Assembly: GCF_010731815.2 (NCBI RefSeq)
Contig: NZ_AP022593.1
Coordinates: 1,984,001 to 2,048,000 of the forward strand
DNA length: 64,000 nt
DNA from: Mycolicibacterium arabiense
Lineage (GTDB): Bacteria; Actinomycetota; Actinomycetes; Mycobacteriales; Mycobacteriaceae
Reading direction: 5' to 3'
Shown here in pieces: positions 27,107 through 36,421 of the stretch. The number at the start of each line of letters is the position of its first letter. Positions within the stretch are counted from its first letter, which is position 1. A program made the position numbers and the translations under genes. The notes beneath the pieces were generated by a model. The model was not told the DNA's origin, did not search any database, and saw only the letters and a program-made list of their open reading frames with translations.

Positions 27107-28615
27107 TCACTCGGCCTCGTAGAGGATTCCGCGACCGATGGCCTCGCGCACGACCGGCAACGCCGCCTCGGCCAGGGCGTCGCCGTCGACGCCGTGCACC
27201 GAAGCGAGCAGGTCGACGAGCATGCCCAGCGGCACCTCGCCACGGCACCCTGCGAGCAGCGCCCGCGACACCTCGTCGACGCCGAGGACCGCACCGGGTC
27301 CGCCGGGTCTGCGCACTGCGGCCCCGACGGTCTGCCAGCCCTCGGGTCCGGGCAGCGACTGTTCCTCGAGGAACACCGGCGCCGTCGACAACCGGGCCGC
27401 CAACAGCTGGTCGTCGCCGGTGTCGTGCAGGTACTCGCGGCGGGCGAAGAACGCCGCCACCTCGGGCCCGGTCAGTCCCTCGTCGGCACCGGTGATCTCC
27501 TCGAGCACCTGGTCGGGCGGGCGGCTCTCGTCGTTGCGTGGGGCGCGCAGCGTCACCATGCCCATGCCGATCCCGGCGATGTCCTGGTCGGCGAACCAGT
27601 CCAGCCACAGTCCACCGCGGCGAGCGGCTTCCTCCGGCGGCTCCCCCGCGTCCGAGGTCCACAGCGAGACGTAGCTGATCGGATCGGCGAACTCGCGCTG
27701 AACCACCCACGCATGCAGGCCGGTGTCGACGAGCCAGCCCCGGACGCGATCCTGCCAGTCCTGCCCATCGCGCACGATCCAGTTGGCCATGATCTGGGCG
27801 GTCCCACCCGGTTCGAGGTGGTCGCGAGCCTGCCGGATCAGCTTCTCCGACAACGAGTCCCCGGCCATGCCCGAGTCGCGGTACTCGTAGTCGAGCGCCC
27901 CGGTGCCCACCACGAACGGCGGGTTCGACACGATCAGGTCGAACCGCTCACCGGCCACCGGCTCGAACAGGCTACCCGGCCGCAGGTCCCACGACATGCT
28001 GTTCAGCCGGGCGGTGGCCGCGGCCAGCGCAAGCGCACGGGCGTTGGTGTCGGTGCCGACGATCGCGTCGCAATGCCCGTCGAGGTGCAGTGCCTGGATG
28101 CCGCAGCCCGTGCCGAGGTCCAACGCCCGGCGGACGGGTGCGCGGACCACGGCGTGCGCCAGGGTGACCGACGCACTGCCGATGCCCAGCACGTGGTCAC
28201 GCGCCACGGCCCCGGGGCGGACCGCGGCGTCCAGATCGGAGACGACGAGGAAGTCGCGCACCCCGTCGCCGTGCGGGCGGATGTCCAGGGCGGCGCGCAG
28301 TGCGCCCTCTCGCGTGACCTCGAGGACGTGGTTGGCGACCAGCGCGTCGACGCCCGCGGTGGGCATCGCCTGGGCGGCGCGGTCGCGCGACTCCTCCGCA
28401 CCGAGCAGGAACAGCCGGACCAGGATGGCCAGCGCCTGCCGTTCCGGGGTCGCCCGATCGGTGGCGCGCAGCGCCGACCACCACGATCCTCGGCTGAACG
28501 CTGCCCCGGCCTCGGCGCCGAGCAGCCCGGCGACACCGTCGGTCGTGTAGTCCGCCGCCCGGAGGTCATCGGCGAGGGCGTCGACCACCGCGGGGTCCGA
28601 CAGGGGGTGGGTCAA
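27107..28615 (-). CDS. N6-type/NPPF methyltransferase with N- and C-terminal extensions
   Basis: A 502-residue methyltransferase from a TTG at 28615 ([18 protein letters not shown]). The central domain has motif I ALDLGTGCGIQALHLDGH and motif IV LIVSNPPFVVGTG, so it acts on a nitrogen of nucleic acid or protein, like HemK/PrmC or RlmG. The N-terminal ~150 residues and the C-terminal ~180 residues are actinobacteria-type extensions (DUF7059/DUF7782-like from memory). The start overlaps the SRAP-gene stop by TTGA, so the two are coupled. M. tuberculosis has a different gene (Rv3225c) here as I recall it. The target is unknown. Confidence 0.78.
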   Translation of the reverse strand: MTHPLSDPAVVDALADDLRAADYTTDGVAGLLGAEAGAAFSRGSWWSALRATDRATPERQALAILVRLFLLGAEESRDRAAQAMPTAGVDALVANHVLEVTREGALRAALDIRPHGDGVRDFLVVSDLDAAVRPGAVARDHVLGIGSASVTLAHAVVRAPVRRALDLGTGCGIQALHLDGHCDAIVGTDTNARALALAAATARLNSMSWDLRPGSLFEPVAGERFDLIVSNPPFVVGTGALDYEYRDSGMAGDSLSEKLIRQARDHLEPGGTAQIMANWIVRDGQDWQDRVRGWLVDTGLHAWVVQREFADPISYVSLWTSDAGEPPEEAARRGGLWLDWFADQDIAGIGMGMVTLRAPRNDESRPPDQVLEEITGADEGLTGPEVAAFFARREYLHDTGDDQLLAARLSTAPVFLEEQSLPGPEGWQTVGAAVRRPGGPGAVLGVDEVSRALLAGCRGEVPLGMLVDLLASVHGVDGDALAEAALPVVREAIGRGILYEAE

Positions 28616-29367
28616 AGCAGCGTGCCCTGCTCGGCCTGCGGCTCGGCCGGCTCGATGAGTTCGGGCCCGTTGTTGCGCACGCTGTTCACCAGTCGGGAGA
28701 CTTCGCGGATCTCGATGCGGTCGAGATCGCCGTGTCCGCGCAGCAATCCCTCGTCGACGGGCGCGTCCGGGTCGAGCCAGCGGTCCCAGTCCGACTCGCC
28801 GATGGTCAGCGGCATCCGGTCGTGGATGTCGGCGAGCTTGGCGGCCGCGTCGGTCGTGATGATCGTGCAGCTCAGCAGCGGCGGCGCGTCCTTGGGAGCG
28901 TCCTTGGGCCGCCACGTCGACCACAGGCCCGCCATGAACAGCGGCTCGCCGTCGCCGGCGTACATGAAGAACGGCGTCTTCGAGCCCTTCTCACCGCGCC
29001 ACTCGTACCAGCCATCCATCGGGACCAGGCAGCGCTTGCCCTTGGCCGACGAGCGGAACGCCGGTGACGACGTGATCTTCTCCGCGCGCGCGTTGATCAG
29101 CAGCGGCCCCTTCGTGTCCGGAGTCCCGCCGTCGGCAGCCTTCGTCCACGCGGGAACCAGGCCCCAGCGCATCAGCCGCACCCGCCGCGTCGACTCGTCG
29201 TCGGGTTCGGTGTGCCGCTTGACCACGGTGGCGATCGTGGTCGTGGGAGCGACGTTGTAGTTGGCGCCGGGTGCGTCCTTCGCTGTCGCCGCGGTGCTCT
29301 CGTCGATCGCCTTGATCTTCTCGGCCAGCAGCGCCGGATCGGTCGTCACCGCGAATCGCCCGCACAT
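28612..29367 (-). CDS. SRAP-domain abasic-site processing protein (YedK/HMCES family)
   Basis: A 251-residue SRAP protein that forms a covalent thiazolidine crosslink with abasic sites in single-stranded DNA, shielding them. Cys2 (MCGRF) is the nucleophile once Met is removed. Other hallmarks are [28 protein letters not shown] (catalytic Glu) and IHDRMPLT (His). The ATG at 29367 is fixed by the need for Cys2. It matches Rv3226c and diverges from aroA, 35 bases away. Confidence 0.95.
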   Translation of the reverse strand: MCGRFAVTTDPALLAEKIKAIDESTAATAKDAPGANYNVAPTTTIATVVKRHTEPDDESTRRVRLMRWGLVPAWTKAADGGTPDTKGPLLINARAEKITSSPAFRSSAKGKRCLVPMDGWYEWRGEKGSKTPFFMYAGDGEPLFMAGLWSTWRPKDAPKDAPPLLSCTIITTDAAAKLADIHDRMPLTIGESDWDRWLDPDAPVDEGLLRGHGDLDRIEIREVSRLVNSVRNNGPELIEPAEPQAEQGTLL

Positions 29368-29402
29368 ACGTCCATGGTGGCAGAAACCGGCGACAAGGCA
29401 GG

Positions 29403-30734
29403 ATGGTGACCGTGACAGACCGTGCACCCGACGATCGAGCGCAGCTCTGGCCCGCACCGACCGCACCGGTGCCCGTCCGGGCCACCGTCACCGTGCCGGG
29501 ATCGAAGTCGCAGACCAACCGGGCGCTGATCCTCGCCGCGCTGGCCACGCCCCAGGGTGCCTCGACGGTCACCGGCGCACTGCGCAGCCGCGACACCGAT
29601 CTGATGATCGGTGCCCTGCGCGCACTGGGCCTCACCGTGACCGGCGACGGCACCGACCTCACCGTCAGCGGCGCCATCGAGCCCGCGGCCGACGCGACCA
29701 TCGACTGCGGCCTCGCGGGCACCGTGCTGCGCTTCGTCCCGCCGCTGGCAGCGCTGGGGACCGAGGCGGTCACCTTCGACGGCGACGAACAGGCCCGGTC
29801 CCGCCCGATCGCGCCGCTGCTGGCTGCGCTGCGCCACCTGGGCGTCGCACTCGATGGCGACGGTCTGCCGTTCCAGGTGCGGGGCGCCGGATCGGTACGG
29901 GGCGGCACCGTGGAGATCGACGCGTCGGCGTCGTCGCAGTTCGTCTCGGGCCTGCTGCTCTCGGGCGCGACGTTCGCCGACGGGCTGACCGTGGTGCACA
30001 CCGGAGCCGCCGTGCCCTCGGCGCCGCACGTCGCGATGACGGTGTCGATGCTGCGCGAGGCAGGCGTCGACGTCGACGACGGCCACGGCAACCGGTGGCA
30101 CGTGAGTCCAGGACCGGTGGCCGCGCGGCACTGGCCGATCGAGCCCGACCTGTCGAACTCGGTGCCGTTCCTCGCGGCAGCGCTGGTGACCGGCGGCACC
30201 GTCCGGATCGCCGGGTGGCCGACCACGAGCGTCCAACCCGCCGCCGCCATCATCGAACTGCTGCAGAAGATCGGCGCCTCGGTGCACCTGGGTGTCGGCC
30301 ACCTCGAGGTCGCCGGCCCGTCCGGCCCCGACGGTTACGCCGGGTTCGACGCGGATCTCGGCGAGATCGGCGAACTCGCTCCGTCGGTCGCAGCCATCGC
30401 GGCCCTGGCCGAGCCGGGTTCGGAGTCGCGGCTGAGCGGTATCGCCCACCTGCGGGGCCACGAGACCGACCGGCTCGCCGCGCTGACCACCGAGATCAAC
30501 CGGCTCGGCGGCCAGTGCGAGGAGACCGACGACGGCCTGGAAATCGTCGCGCGCCCGATGCACGGTGGGGCGTGGCGGTCCTACGCCGACCACAGGATGG
30601 CGACCGCGGGCGCGATCATCGGGCTCAAGGTGCCCGGCGTGGAGGTCGAGGACATCGGTACCACCGCCAAGACGCTGCCCGACTTCCCTGGCATGTGGGC
30701 GGACATGCTGTCCGGGACGAGCGAGCGGCATTGA
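29403..30734 (+). CDS. aroA: 3-phosphoshikimate 1-carboxyvinyltransferase (EPSP synthase)
   Basis: A 443-residue enzyme of the shikimate pathway that joins shikimate 3-phosphate and phosphoenolpyruvate. Key blocks are [20 protein letters not shown] (substrate lysine and serine), [39 protein letters not shown] and [15 protein letters not shown]. It matches Rv3227. The start is ATG at 29403, with an in-frame GTG one codon later. The rsgA start overlaps the stop by four bases (TTGA). Confidence 0.96.
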   Translation: MVTVTDRAPDDRAQLWPAPTAPVPVRATVTVPGSKSQTNRALILAALATPQGASTVTGALRSRDTDLMIGALRALGLTVTGDGTDLTVSGAIEPAADATIDCGLAGTVLRFVPPLAALGTEAVTFDGDEQARSRPIAPLLAALRHLGVALDGDGLPFQVRGAGSVRGGTVEIDASASSQFVSGLLLSGATFADGLTVVHTGAAVPSAPHVAMTVSMLREAGVDVDDGHGNRWHVSPGPVAARHWPIEPDLSNSVPFLAAALVTGGTVRIAGWPTTSVQPAAAIIELLQKIGASVHLGVGHLEVAGPSGPDGYAGFDADLGEIGELAPSVAAIAALAEPGSESRLSGIAHLRGHETDRLAALTTEINRLGGQCEETDDGLEIVARPMHGGAWRSYADHRMATAGAIIGLKVPGVEVEDIGTTAKTLPDFPGMWADMLSGTSERH

Positions 30735-31711
30735 GCGGACGCGAGCTCGACGAATCGGACGTCCGGGTGCGCTCGGGCCGTGGTTCGCGGCCGCGCACCA
30801 AGATCCGACCCGACCATGCCGACGCCGAGCGGGCGATGGTGGTCACCGTGGACCGTGGCCGGTGGGGCTGCGCGCTCGGCGGTGACCCGGATCGGGTCGT
30901 CACGACCATGCGCGCACGGGAACTCGGCCGGACCCCGATCGTCGTCGGCGACGAGGTCGACATCGTCGGGGACCTGTCCGGAAAGCCCGACACGCTCGCC
31001 CGCATCGTCCGCCGGGGGGAACGGCGAACGGTGTTGCGCCGCACCGCAGACGACACCGATCCGACCGAGCGCGTCGTCGTGGCCAATGCCGACCAGTTGC
31101 TGATCGTGGTGGCGCTGGTGGATCCGCCGCCCCGGACCGGCTTCGTGGAACGCGCGCTGATCGCCGCCTACGCGGGCGGGCTCACCCCGATCCTGTGTCT
31201 GACCAAGACCGACCTCGCGCCGCCTGAACCCTTCGCCGAACAATTCACGGGTCTCGACCTGACGGTGATCGCGACGGGCCAGGGCGGCGACGTGGCGCCC
31301 GTCGCCGCCCTGCTCGCAGGTCGGGTCACGGTACTGCTCGGCCACTCCGGCGTCGGCAAGTCGACGCTAGTCAATCGTCTCCTGCCGGATGCACATCGAG
31401 CGGTGGGTGTCGTGTCGGGCGTCGGCAAGGGCAAGCATACGTCCACGCAGTCGGTGGCCTTGCCGCTCGCCGACTCCGGCTGGGTGATCGACACCCCGGG
31501 CGTGCGATCGTTCGGCCTGGCCCACATCGCCCCCGACGACGTCATGATGGCGTTCTCCGACCTCGCCGAGGCGATTCAGGACTGCCCGCGCGGCTGCACC
31601 CACCTCGGCCCGCCTGCCGACCCCGAGTGCGCGCTGGACCGACTGATCGGCTCGGCGGCCGACCGCGTGGTCGCCGCCCGACGGCTACTGGCGGCGATGC
31701 GGGCAGGCTGA
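30731..31711 (+). CDS. rsgA: Ribosome small subunit-dependent GTPase RsgA
   Basis: A 326-residue circularly permuted GTPase that checks 30S maturation. An OB-fold domain (about 35-105) comes first, then the permuted G motifs: G4 CLTKTDLA, G1 [18 protein letters not shown]3 [12 protein letters not shown]. The C-terminal zinc motif shows [19 protein letters not shown] (Cys-Cys-His-Cys). A TTG start at 30731 overlapping the aroA stop gives the N-terminus [24 protein letters not shown], which aligns with the start of Rv3228. Confidence 0.94.
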   Translation: MSGRELDESDVRVRSGRGSRPRTKIRPDHADAERAMVVTVDRGRWGCALGGDPDRVVTTMRARELGRTPIVVGDEVDIVGDLSGKPDTLARIVRRGERRTVLRRTADDTDPTERVVVANADQLLIVVALVDPPPRTGFVERALIAAYAGGLTPILCLTKTDLAPPEPFAEQFTGLDLTVIATGQGGDVAPVAALLAGRVTVLLGHSGVGKSTLVNRLLPDAHRAVGVVSGVGKGKHTSTQSVALPLADSGWVIDTPGVRSFGLAHIAPDDVMMAFSDLAEAIQDCPRGCTHLGPPADPECALDRLIGSAADRVVAARRLLAAMRAG

Positions 31712-31712
31712 C

Positions 31713-32369
31713 GTGGACTTCCTCGACGCGACGCGGCGCGGGTACGACGCGACCGCCCGCGAGTACGCCGACGCGTTCCACCACCACCTGGACGACAAGC
31801 CGTTAGAACGAGCCATGCTCGGCGCGTTCGCCGGCTACGTACAGGCGACCGGGAACCACCGCGTCGCCGACGTCGGGTGCGGAACCGGAGCCACCACGGC
31901 GATCCTGCACGACCTCGGAATCGACGCCGCAGGCAGCGACCTGTCGCCCGGGATGATCGGGCAAGCCAAGGCACTCAATCCCCACCTCCGCTTCGCGGTC
32001 GGCTCGATGACCGCCGTCGACTCGCCCGACGCCTCGGTCGGTGGGGTCTGCGCGTGGTACTCGACGATCCACGTCCCAGACGCCGTCCTGCCCGAGGTGT
32101 TCGCCGAGTTCCGTCGCGTACTCGTGCCGGGCGGGGTGGCACTGCTGGCATTCCAGGCCGGCGAGGGATCCCGGTTGCTCACCGAGGCGTTCGGCGTGGA
32201 GGTCGACCTCGAATTCCGCCGCCGCACTCCGGCTTTCGTCACGGGCGCGCTGGATTCTGCCGGATTGGCGGTGTTCGCCGAAGCCGTGCGGGCGGCCGAG
32301 CCCGGCGGCATCGAGTCGACACCACAGGCGTTCCTGCTGGCCAGACGGGTCGCGGCCGTCACCCGCTGA
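31713..32369 (+). CDS. Class I SAM-dependent methyltransferase
   Basis: A 218-residue methyltransferase starting with GTG at 31713, one base after the rsgA stop. Motif I is VADVGCGTGATTAILHDLG, followed by DAAGSDLSPGMIGQA and a motif IV-like VGGVCAWYSTIHV. It belongs to the small-molecule (ubiE/SmtA-like) group. It appears to extend the aroA-rsgA operon. I do not recall it at this site in M. tuberculosis. The substrate is unknown. Confidence 0.83.
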   Translation: MDFLDATRRGYDATAREYADAFHHHLDDKPLERAMLGAFAGYVQATGNHRVADVGCGTGATTAILHDLGIDAAGSDLSPGMIGQAKALNPHLRFAVGSMTAVDSPDASVGGVCAWYSTIHVPDAVLPEVFAEFRRVLVPGGVALLAFQAGEGSRLLTEAFGVEVDLEFRRRTPAFVTGALDSAGLAVFAEAVRAAEPGGIESTPQAFLLARRVAAVTR

Positions 32370-32407
32370 TCCGTTTGCACCCGCCTCGCACCGGGCACGC
32401 TGAGGCG

Positions 32408-33271
32408 GTGAGCACAGTACCCAACATCGAACTCAATGACGGCGCCCGAATCCCGCAACTGGGCTTCGGCGTCTACCAAATCGACCCCGACGAGACCGCG
32501 GCCGCCGTGAAAACCGCACTCGACATCGGCTACCGGCACATCGATACGGCGGAGATGTACGGCAACGAAGCCGGCGTCGGCCAAGGAATCCGTGACGCGG
32601 GACTGGCCCGAAGCGACGTCTTCATCACCAGCAAGCTGAACAACGGCTTCCACGAACCCGACGCGGCACGGAAGGCCTTCGACGAGACGCTGTCCAAGCT
32701 GGGCTTCGACGCCCCAGAGGACAACTACGTCGACCTGTTCCTCATCCACTGGCCGCTGCCCACGAAGTACGGCGGCGACTTCGTCTCGACGTGGAAGGCG
32801 CTGGAGGGCTTCAAGGCCGACGGCCGCGCCCGCAGCATCGGCGTCTCGAACTTCCAGGTGCCGCACCTCGAGCGGCTGGCCGCCGAGACCGACACGGTGC
32901 CCGCGGTCAACCAGATCGAGGTGCACCCGTACTTCGTCAACGCCGAGGTGCGCGCCTACGGCGCCCAGCACGGCATCGTGACCGAGGCGTGGTCGCCGAT
33001 CGCACAGGGCCAGGTGCTCGACGATCAGGCGGTCGAGGGCATCGCCAAGGCCACCGGAAAGTCGCCCGCGCAGGTCGTGCTGCGGTGGCACATCCAGCGC
33101 GGCGACGTCATCTTCCCGAAGTCGGTGACGCCGCAACGGATTCAGGACAACTTCGACATCTTCGACTTCGAGCTGAGCCCCGACGACGTCGACGCACTCA
33201 CCGAACTCGACAAGGGCGAGGAGGGTCGCACGGGCCCCAATCCCGACACGTTCGACATGATCCCGGACTGA
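32408..33271 (+). CDS. Aldo/keto reductase (2,5-diketogluconate reductase type)
   Basis: A 287-residue NADPH-dependent reductase of the AKR5 type. The catalytic tetrad is visible: Asp and Tyr in HIDTAEMYGNEAGVG, Lys in FITSKLNNG, His in FLIHWPLP. The cofactor site is at FPKSVTPQRIQDNFDIFDF. The start is GTG at 32408. It probably detoxifies aldehydes or ketones, but the substrate is not determined. It ends before a strong hairpin shared with desA3. Confidence 0.9.
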   Translation: MSTVPNIELNDGARIPQLGFGVYQIDPDETAAAVKTALDIGYRHIDTAEMYGNEAGVGQGIRDAGLARSDVFITSKLNNGFHEPDAARKAFDETLSKLGFDAPEDNYVDLFLIHWPLPTKYGGDFVSTWKALEGFKADGRARSIGVSNFQVPHLERLAAETDTVPAVNQIEVHPYFVNAEVRAYGAQHGIVTEAWSPIAQGQVLDDQAVEGIAKATGKSPAQVVLRWHIQRGDVIFPKSVTPQRIQDNFDIFDFELSPDDVDALTELDKGEEGRTGPNPDTFDMIPD

Positions 33272-33289
33272 CCTTCCCCACAACGCGAA

Positions 33290-33337
33290 ACTGCGGGCAG
33301 ATCGTGAATCGTCGAGGATTCGTGATCTGCCCGCAGT
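33290..33337. terminator. Bidirectional hairpin between the AKR gene and desA3
   Basis: ACTGCGGGCAGATC (33290-33303) pairs perfectly with GATCTGCCCGCAGT (33324-33337); an inner GAATC/GATTC stem extends it. The two converging genes both end just outside it. Confidence 0.8.
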
Positions 33338-33352
33338 CTCGTTGCTAGTGAA

Positions 33353-34582
33353 TCAGGCTGCGAGTGCCCGCTTCTCGCGTCGGCGCGCCCGCACTGCGGC
33401 GATTGACGACTTGAGGCCGCGACGCTCGCTGGGCGGGAGTTCGTCGAACATCCGCTCGCTGCGCGTCTCGGGCGCGTCGTCGCGGGTGCCCGTCAGGAAC
33501 TTGTCCGGAAGCGACAACTTCGCGATGGTGCGCCACGACTTGCCGTACTGCAGCAGGAAGTTTCCCGTGGTGTAGGGCAGGTCGTACTTGTCGCAGATCT
33601 GGCGCACCCGCACCCCGATCTCCTCGTACCGGTTGCTGGGCAGATCCGGGAAGAGGTGGTGTTCGATCTGGTGCGACAGGTTGCCGCTCATGAACCGCAG
33701 CGCCGGGCCTGCGTTGAAGTTGGCACTGCCGAGCATCTGGCGCAGGTACCACTGCCCCTTGCTCTCGCCGACCATGTCGGTCTTGGTGAACTTCTCGGCG
33801 CCATCGGGGAAGTGGCCGCAGAAGATCACCGCGTTCGACCACACGTTGCGGATGACATTGGCCACCGCGTTGGCCTTCAACGTCGACGTGTAGGTCGCAC
33901 CAGGCGACAGGGAGGTCAGCGCCGGGTAGGCGACGTAGTCCTTGACCACCTGTGCGCCCGCCTTGACGGCGAATTCGCGTGCCCGGATCTTGCTCTCGTC
34001 GCGGTTGTCTCGGCCCTTGAAGATCTTGCCGAGCTCCACGTGCTGCAGCCCGATACCCCACTCGAAGCCGAGGGCGAGAATCGTGTTGTACAGCAGGTTG
34101 CCGAGGTTGAACGGCTTCCACTTCGCATCGCGGGTGACGCGGATGAGGCCGTAGCCCACGTCGTCGTCCATGCCCAGGATGTTTGTGTACTTGTGGTGCA
34201 TGAAGTTGTGGGTGAACCGCCAGTGCTTGGCCGCTCCCGAGGTGTCCCACTCCCACGTCGAGGAGTGAATCTCGGGATCGTTCATCCAGTCCCACTGGCC
34301 GTGCATGACGTTGTGGCCGATCTCCATGTTCTCGATGATCTTGGCCACGCCCAAGGTCACGGTTCCGGCCCACCACGCGGAGCGTCGCGAGCTGGCGGTC
34401 AGCATCAGCCGGCCTGCCACCTCGAGCGCGCGCTGCGCGGCGATGGTGCGGCGGATGTAGCGCGAGTCGCGCTCACCACGGGAGTCCTCGATGTCGAGTC
34501 GGATTGCATCCAGCTCGTTCGCCAGATTCTCGATGTCCGCATCGGTCAGATGCGTGAATTCCGGTACGTCTGTAATTGCCAT
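33353..34582 (-). CDS. desA3: DesA3 membrane fatty acyl-CoA desaturase
   Basis: A 409-residue membrane-bound di-iron desaturase that makes oleoyl-CoA from stearoyl-CoA. The three histidine boxes are HNVMHGQWDW, HNFMHHKYTN and HQIEHHLFPD. It matches Rv3229c. Electrons come from the reductase encoded immediately upstream (Rv3230c-like), as shown for M. tuberculosis. The two genes are 66 bases apart and the gap carries its own operator (34598-34635), so desA3 can be controlled separately from, or together with, the reductase. The start is ATG at 34582 with a GGAGG (complement of CCTCC at 34592-34596) suitably placed. Confidence 0.95.
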   Translation of the reverse strand: MAITDVPEFTHLTDADIENLANELDAIRLDIEDSRGERDSRYIRRTIAAQRALEVAGRLMLTASSRRSAWWAGTVTLGVAKIIENMEIGHNVMHGQWDWMNDPEIHSSTWEWDTSGAAKHWRFTHNFMHHKYTNILGMDDDVGYGLIRVTRDAKWKPFNLGNLLYNTILALGFEWGIGLQHVELGKIFKGRDNRDESKIRAREFAVKAGAQVVKDYVAYPALTSLSPGATYTSTLKANAVANVIRNVWSNAVIFCGHFPDGAEKFTKTDMVGESKGQWYLRQMLGSANFNAGPALRFMSGNLSHQIEHHLFPDLPSNRYEEIGVRVRQICDKYDLPYTTGNFLLQYGKSWRTIAKLSLPDKFLTGTRDDAPETRSERMFDELPPSERRGLKSSIAAVRARRREKRALAA

Positions 34583-34597
34583 TTCTCGACCTCCTTT

Positions 34598-34635
34598 CTA
34601 CCTACGCTACCGTAACCTACGTACCCGTAGGTTAC
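34598..34635 (-). promoter_or_regulatory. Operator copy 1 (desA3): direct plus inverted CCTACG repeats
   Basis: Plus-strand 34598-34621 carries two CCTACG units 14 bases apart with the core TACCGTAACCTACG. Overlapping it, GTAACCTACG (34612-34621) and CGTAGGTTAC (34626-34635) form a perfect inverted repeat around TACC. The same arrangement occurs upstream of the reductase gene at 35863-35895. The position just upstream of the desA3 ribosome binding site suggests a repressor site. Confidence 0.7.
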
Positions 34636-34648
34636 CAGTCAGTAAACC

Positions 34649-35812
34649 TCAGACGTCGAGCGTGCAGTCGCCCGACGCGGCCGACACGCAGGTCTGAATC
34701 CGGCTGCCCGGCTCGTGCTCGTCGCCGGTGCGCAGGTCACATACGTAACCGTCGACCAACCCGACCACGCACGATTGACATATACCCATTCGGCAGCCGA
34801 AGGGCATCTGGATGCCGGCGCTCTCCCCGGCGTCCATGAGCGACGTCGCGCCGTCCGCCGTCACGGTCTTCCCTGCGCGTTCGAACGTGACGGTGCCGCC
34901 GGCACCGTGCGCGCCTGCCCTCTTCGCGGCAAAACGCTCGAGGTGCAGGTTGTCCTTCAGGCCCGCCTCACTCCAGATGCGGTCGGCGTCGTCGAGCATG
35001 CCCTCGGGACCGCACGCCCAGACCTGCCGGTCGCGCCAGTCCGGTACCACTTCGTCGAGCCGGGACAGATCGAGGCGACCCTCGGTGCGCGTGGCGCGCA
35101 GATGGAGCCGGTATCCCTCGCGCTCCTCGGCCAGGCGGGCGAGTTCATCGGCGAACATGACCTCCGACGCCGACGGTGCCGAGTGCACGTGGACGATGTG
35201 GCCGGCTCCGCCGATCTGCCCGCGACGCACCAGCGTGCGCAGCATCGACATCACTGGGGTGACGCCGGAACCAGCGGTGAGGAACAGTACCGATGCGGGT
35301 GCCGGGTCCGGCATGACGAAGTTGCCCTGCGGTGCCTGCAGGCGCACGATCGTGCCCGCGGCGATGCCGTCGACCAGGTGCGCCGAGAGGAAGCCCTCCG
35401 GCATGGCCTTGACGGTGATGGCGATGTTGCGCTCGCCCCTGCCATATGTCGTCCCGTACACCGGGCTCGACGTCAGCGAGTACGACCGCCACCGCCAGCG
35501 TCCGTCGACGAGCACGCCGATGCCGATGTACTGACCCGGTTGGTAGTCGAAGGAGAAGCCCCAGCCCGGCTTGATGACCAGGGTCGCTGAATCGGAGGTC
35601 TCGCGCCGCACCTCGAGTACCCGGCCGCGCAGTTCGCGCGCCGACCACAGCGGGTTGGCCAGCTGCAGGTAGTCGTCGGGCAGCAACGGGGTGGTGATGC
35701 GCTGGACGATTCGGCGGACTGCATGCCAGCCGGGCCGTTCCTTGGCCCCCGCGATCTCTGGGCGTACGGTATCGGCGACCTTGGCCGATACCTTGATGGT
35801 GTTCTTGGCCAT
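34649..35812 (-). CDS. Flavin/2Fe-2S oxidoreductase, electron donor to DesA3 (Rv3230c-like)
   Basis: A 387-residue protein with an FAD-binding domain ([22 protein letters not shown]), an NAD(P)-binding domain ([32 protein letters not shown]) and a C-terminal plant-type 2Fe-2S ferredoxin domain ([19 protein letters not shown] and a fourth Cys in [11 protein letters not shown]). It passes electrons from NADPH to the DesA3 di-iron centre. It starts with ATG at 35812; a second copy of the desA3 operator lies about 50 bases upstream. Confidence 0.93.
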   Translation of the reverse strand: MAKNTIKVSAKVADTVRPEIAGAKERPGWHAVRRIVQRITTPLLPDDYLQLANPLWSARELRGRVLEVRRETSDSATLVIKPGWGFSFDYQPGQYIGIGVLVDGRWRWRSYSLTSSPVYGTTYGRGERNIAITVKAMPEGFLSAHLVDGIAAGTIVRLQAPQGNFVMPDPAPASVLFLTAGSGVTPVMSMLRTLVRRGQIGGAGHIVHVHSAPSASEVMFADELARLAEEREGYRLHLRATRTEGRLDLSRLDEVVPDWRDRQVWACGPEGMLDDADRIWSEAGLKDNLHLERFAAKRAGAHGAGGTVTFERAGKTVTADGATSLMDAGESAGIQMPFGCRMGICQSCVVGLVDGYVCDLRTGDEHEPGSRIQTCVSAASGDCTLDV

Positions 35813-35862
35813 GACGGCTCCTGCTCGCGTTCGGGCTGTGCGGAGTCCAACCGCAGAATCTG

Positions 35863-35895
35863 CAACCTACGGTACCGTAACCTACGCTTGCGTAG
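35863..35895 (-). promoter_or_regulatory. Operator copy 2 (reductase gene)
   Basis: Positions 35863-35886 match 34598-34621 at 22 of 24 bases, with the shared core TACCGTAACCTACG. As in copy 1 the last CTACG is followed by four bases and an inverted CGTAG (35882-35895). The site lies between the DUF6912 gene stop and the reductase start. Confidence 0.7.
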
Positions 35896-35903
35896 CTAGT
35901 GCG

Positions 35904-36404
35904 TCAGAGCAGTTCGAGCAGGAATGGCAGCTCTTGAGCGGCATACCAGGCCAGGTCGTGATCCTGCGCGTCGCCGACGGTCAGCTCCGCGTCCTCGTCC
36001 CCCAGGTCGGCATCGTCGACGACGTCGACGGCCGCGGCCACCGCAGCCTCCGCACCGGCGTTGTCGACGAAGGCAGCGACCACGTCGGTCAGCGCCAACG
36101 GCCCGCCAAGGCGCACCACGGCGTCGTCCAGATCCGGTCGCGCAGTCACCTCGTCGACGTCCGCGACCAGCACCGCACGGCGCCGCGGGAAGCCCTCGAC
36201 CTCGCCTTCGGCGGCGAGCAGCCGGAGCGACGCCATCGCCGCCTCGCGCAGCGCGACCTCGGCGAGTTCGTCGTCGTCACCTTCGGCGTAGGACTCGCGC
36301 AGCGTTGGCGTCACCGCGAACGCCGTGCCGCTGCGGGCGTGCAACGTGTGGTCCGCGACCAGTCCGGCGAGCATGGCCAGGGTCACCGGAACGTAGACGC
36401 GCAC
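35904..36404 (-). CDS. DUF6912-type conserved protein (Rv3231c-like)
   Basis: A 166-residue protein starting with GTG at 36404 (VRVYVPVTLAMLAGLV). It is acidic, soluble and rich in Ala, Glu and Asp, with no membrane segment despite the Ala/Leu/Val start. Conserved-looking blocks are FAVTPTLRESYAEGDDDELAE and RRRAVLVADVDEV; it ends AWYAAQELPFLLELL. Length and position match Rv3231c. The ppk2 gene that follows in M. tuberculosis is absent here; instead it lies 17 bases downstream of the WS/DGAT gene, on the same strand. The function is unknown. Confidence 0.75.
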   Translation of the reverse strand: MRVYVPVTLAMLAGLVADHTLHARSGTAFAVTPTLRESYAEGDDDELAEVALREAAMASLRLLAAEGEVEGFPRRRAVLVADVDEVTARPDLDDAVVRLGGPLALTDVVAAFVDNAGAEAAVAAAVDVVDDADLGDEDAELTVGDAQDHDLAWYAAQELPFLLELL

Positions 36405-36421
36405 AGCAGCGACCTTAGCGA

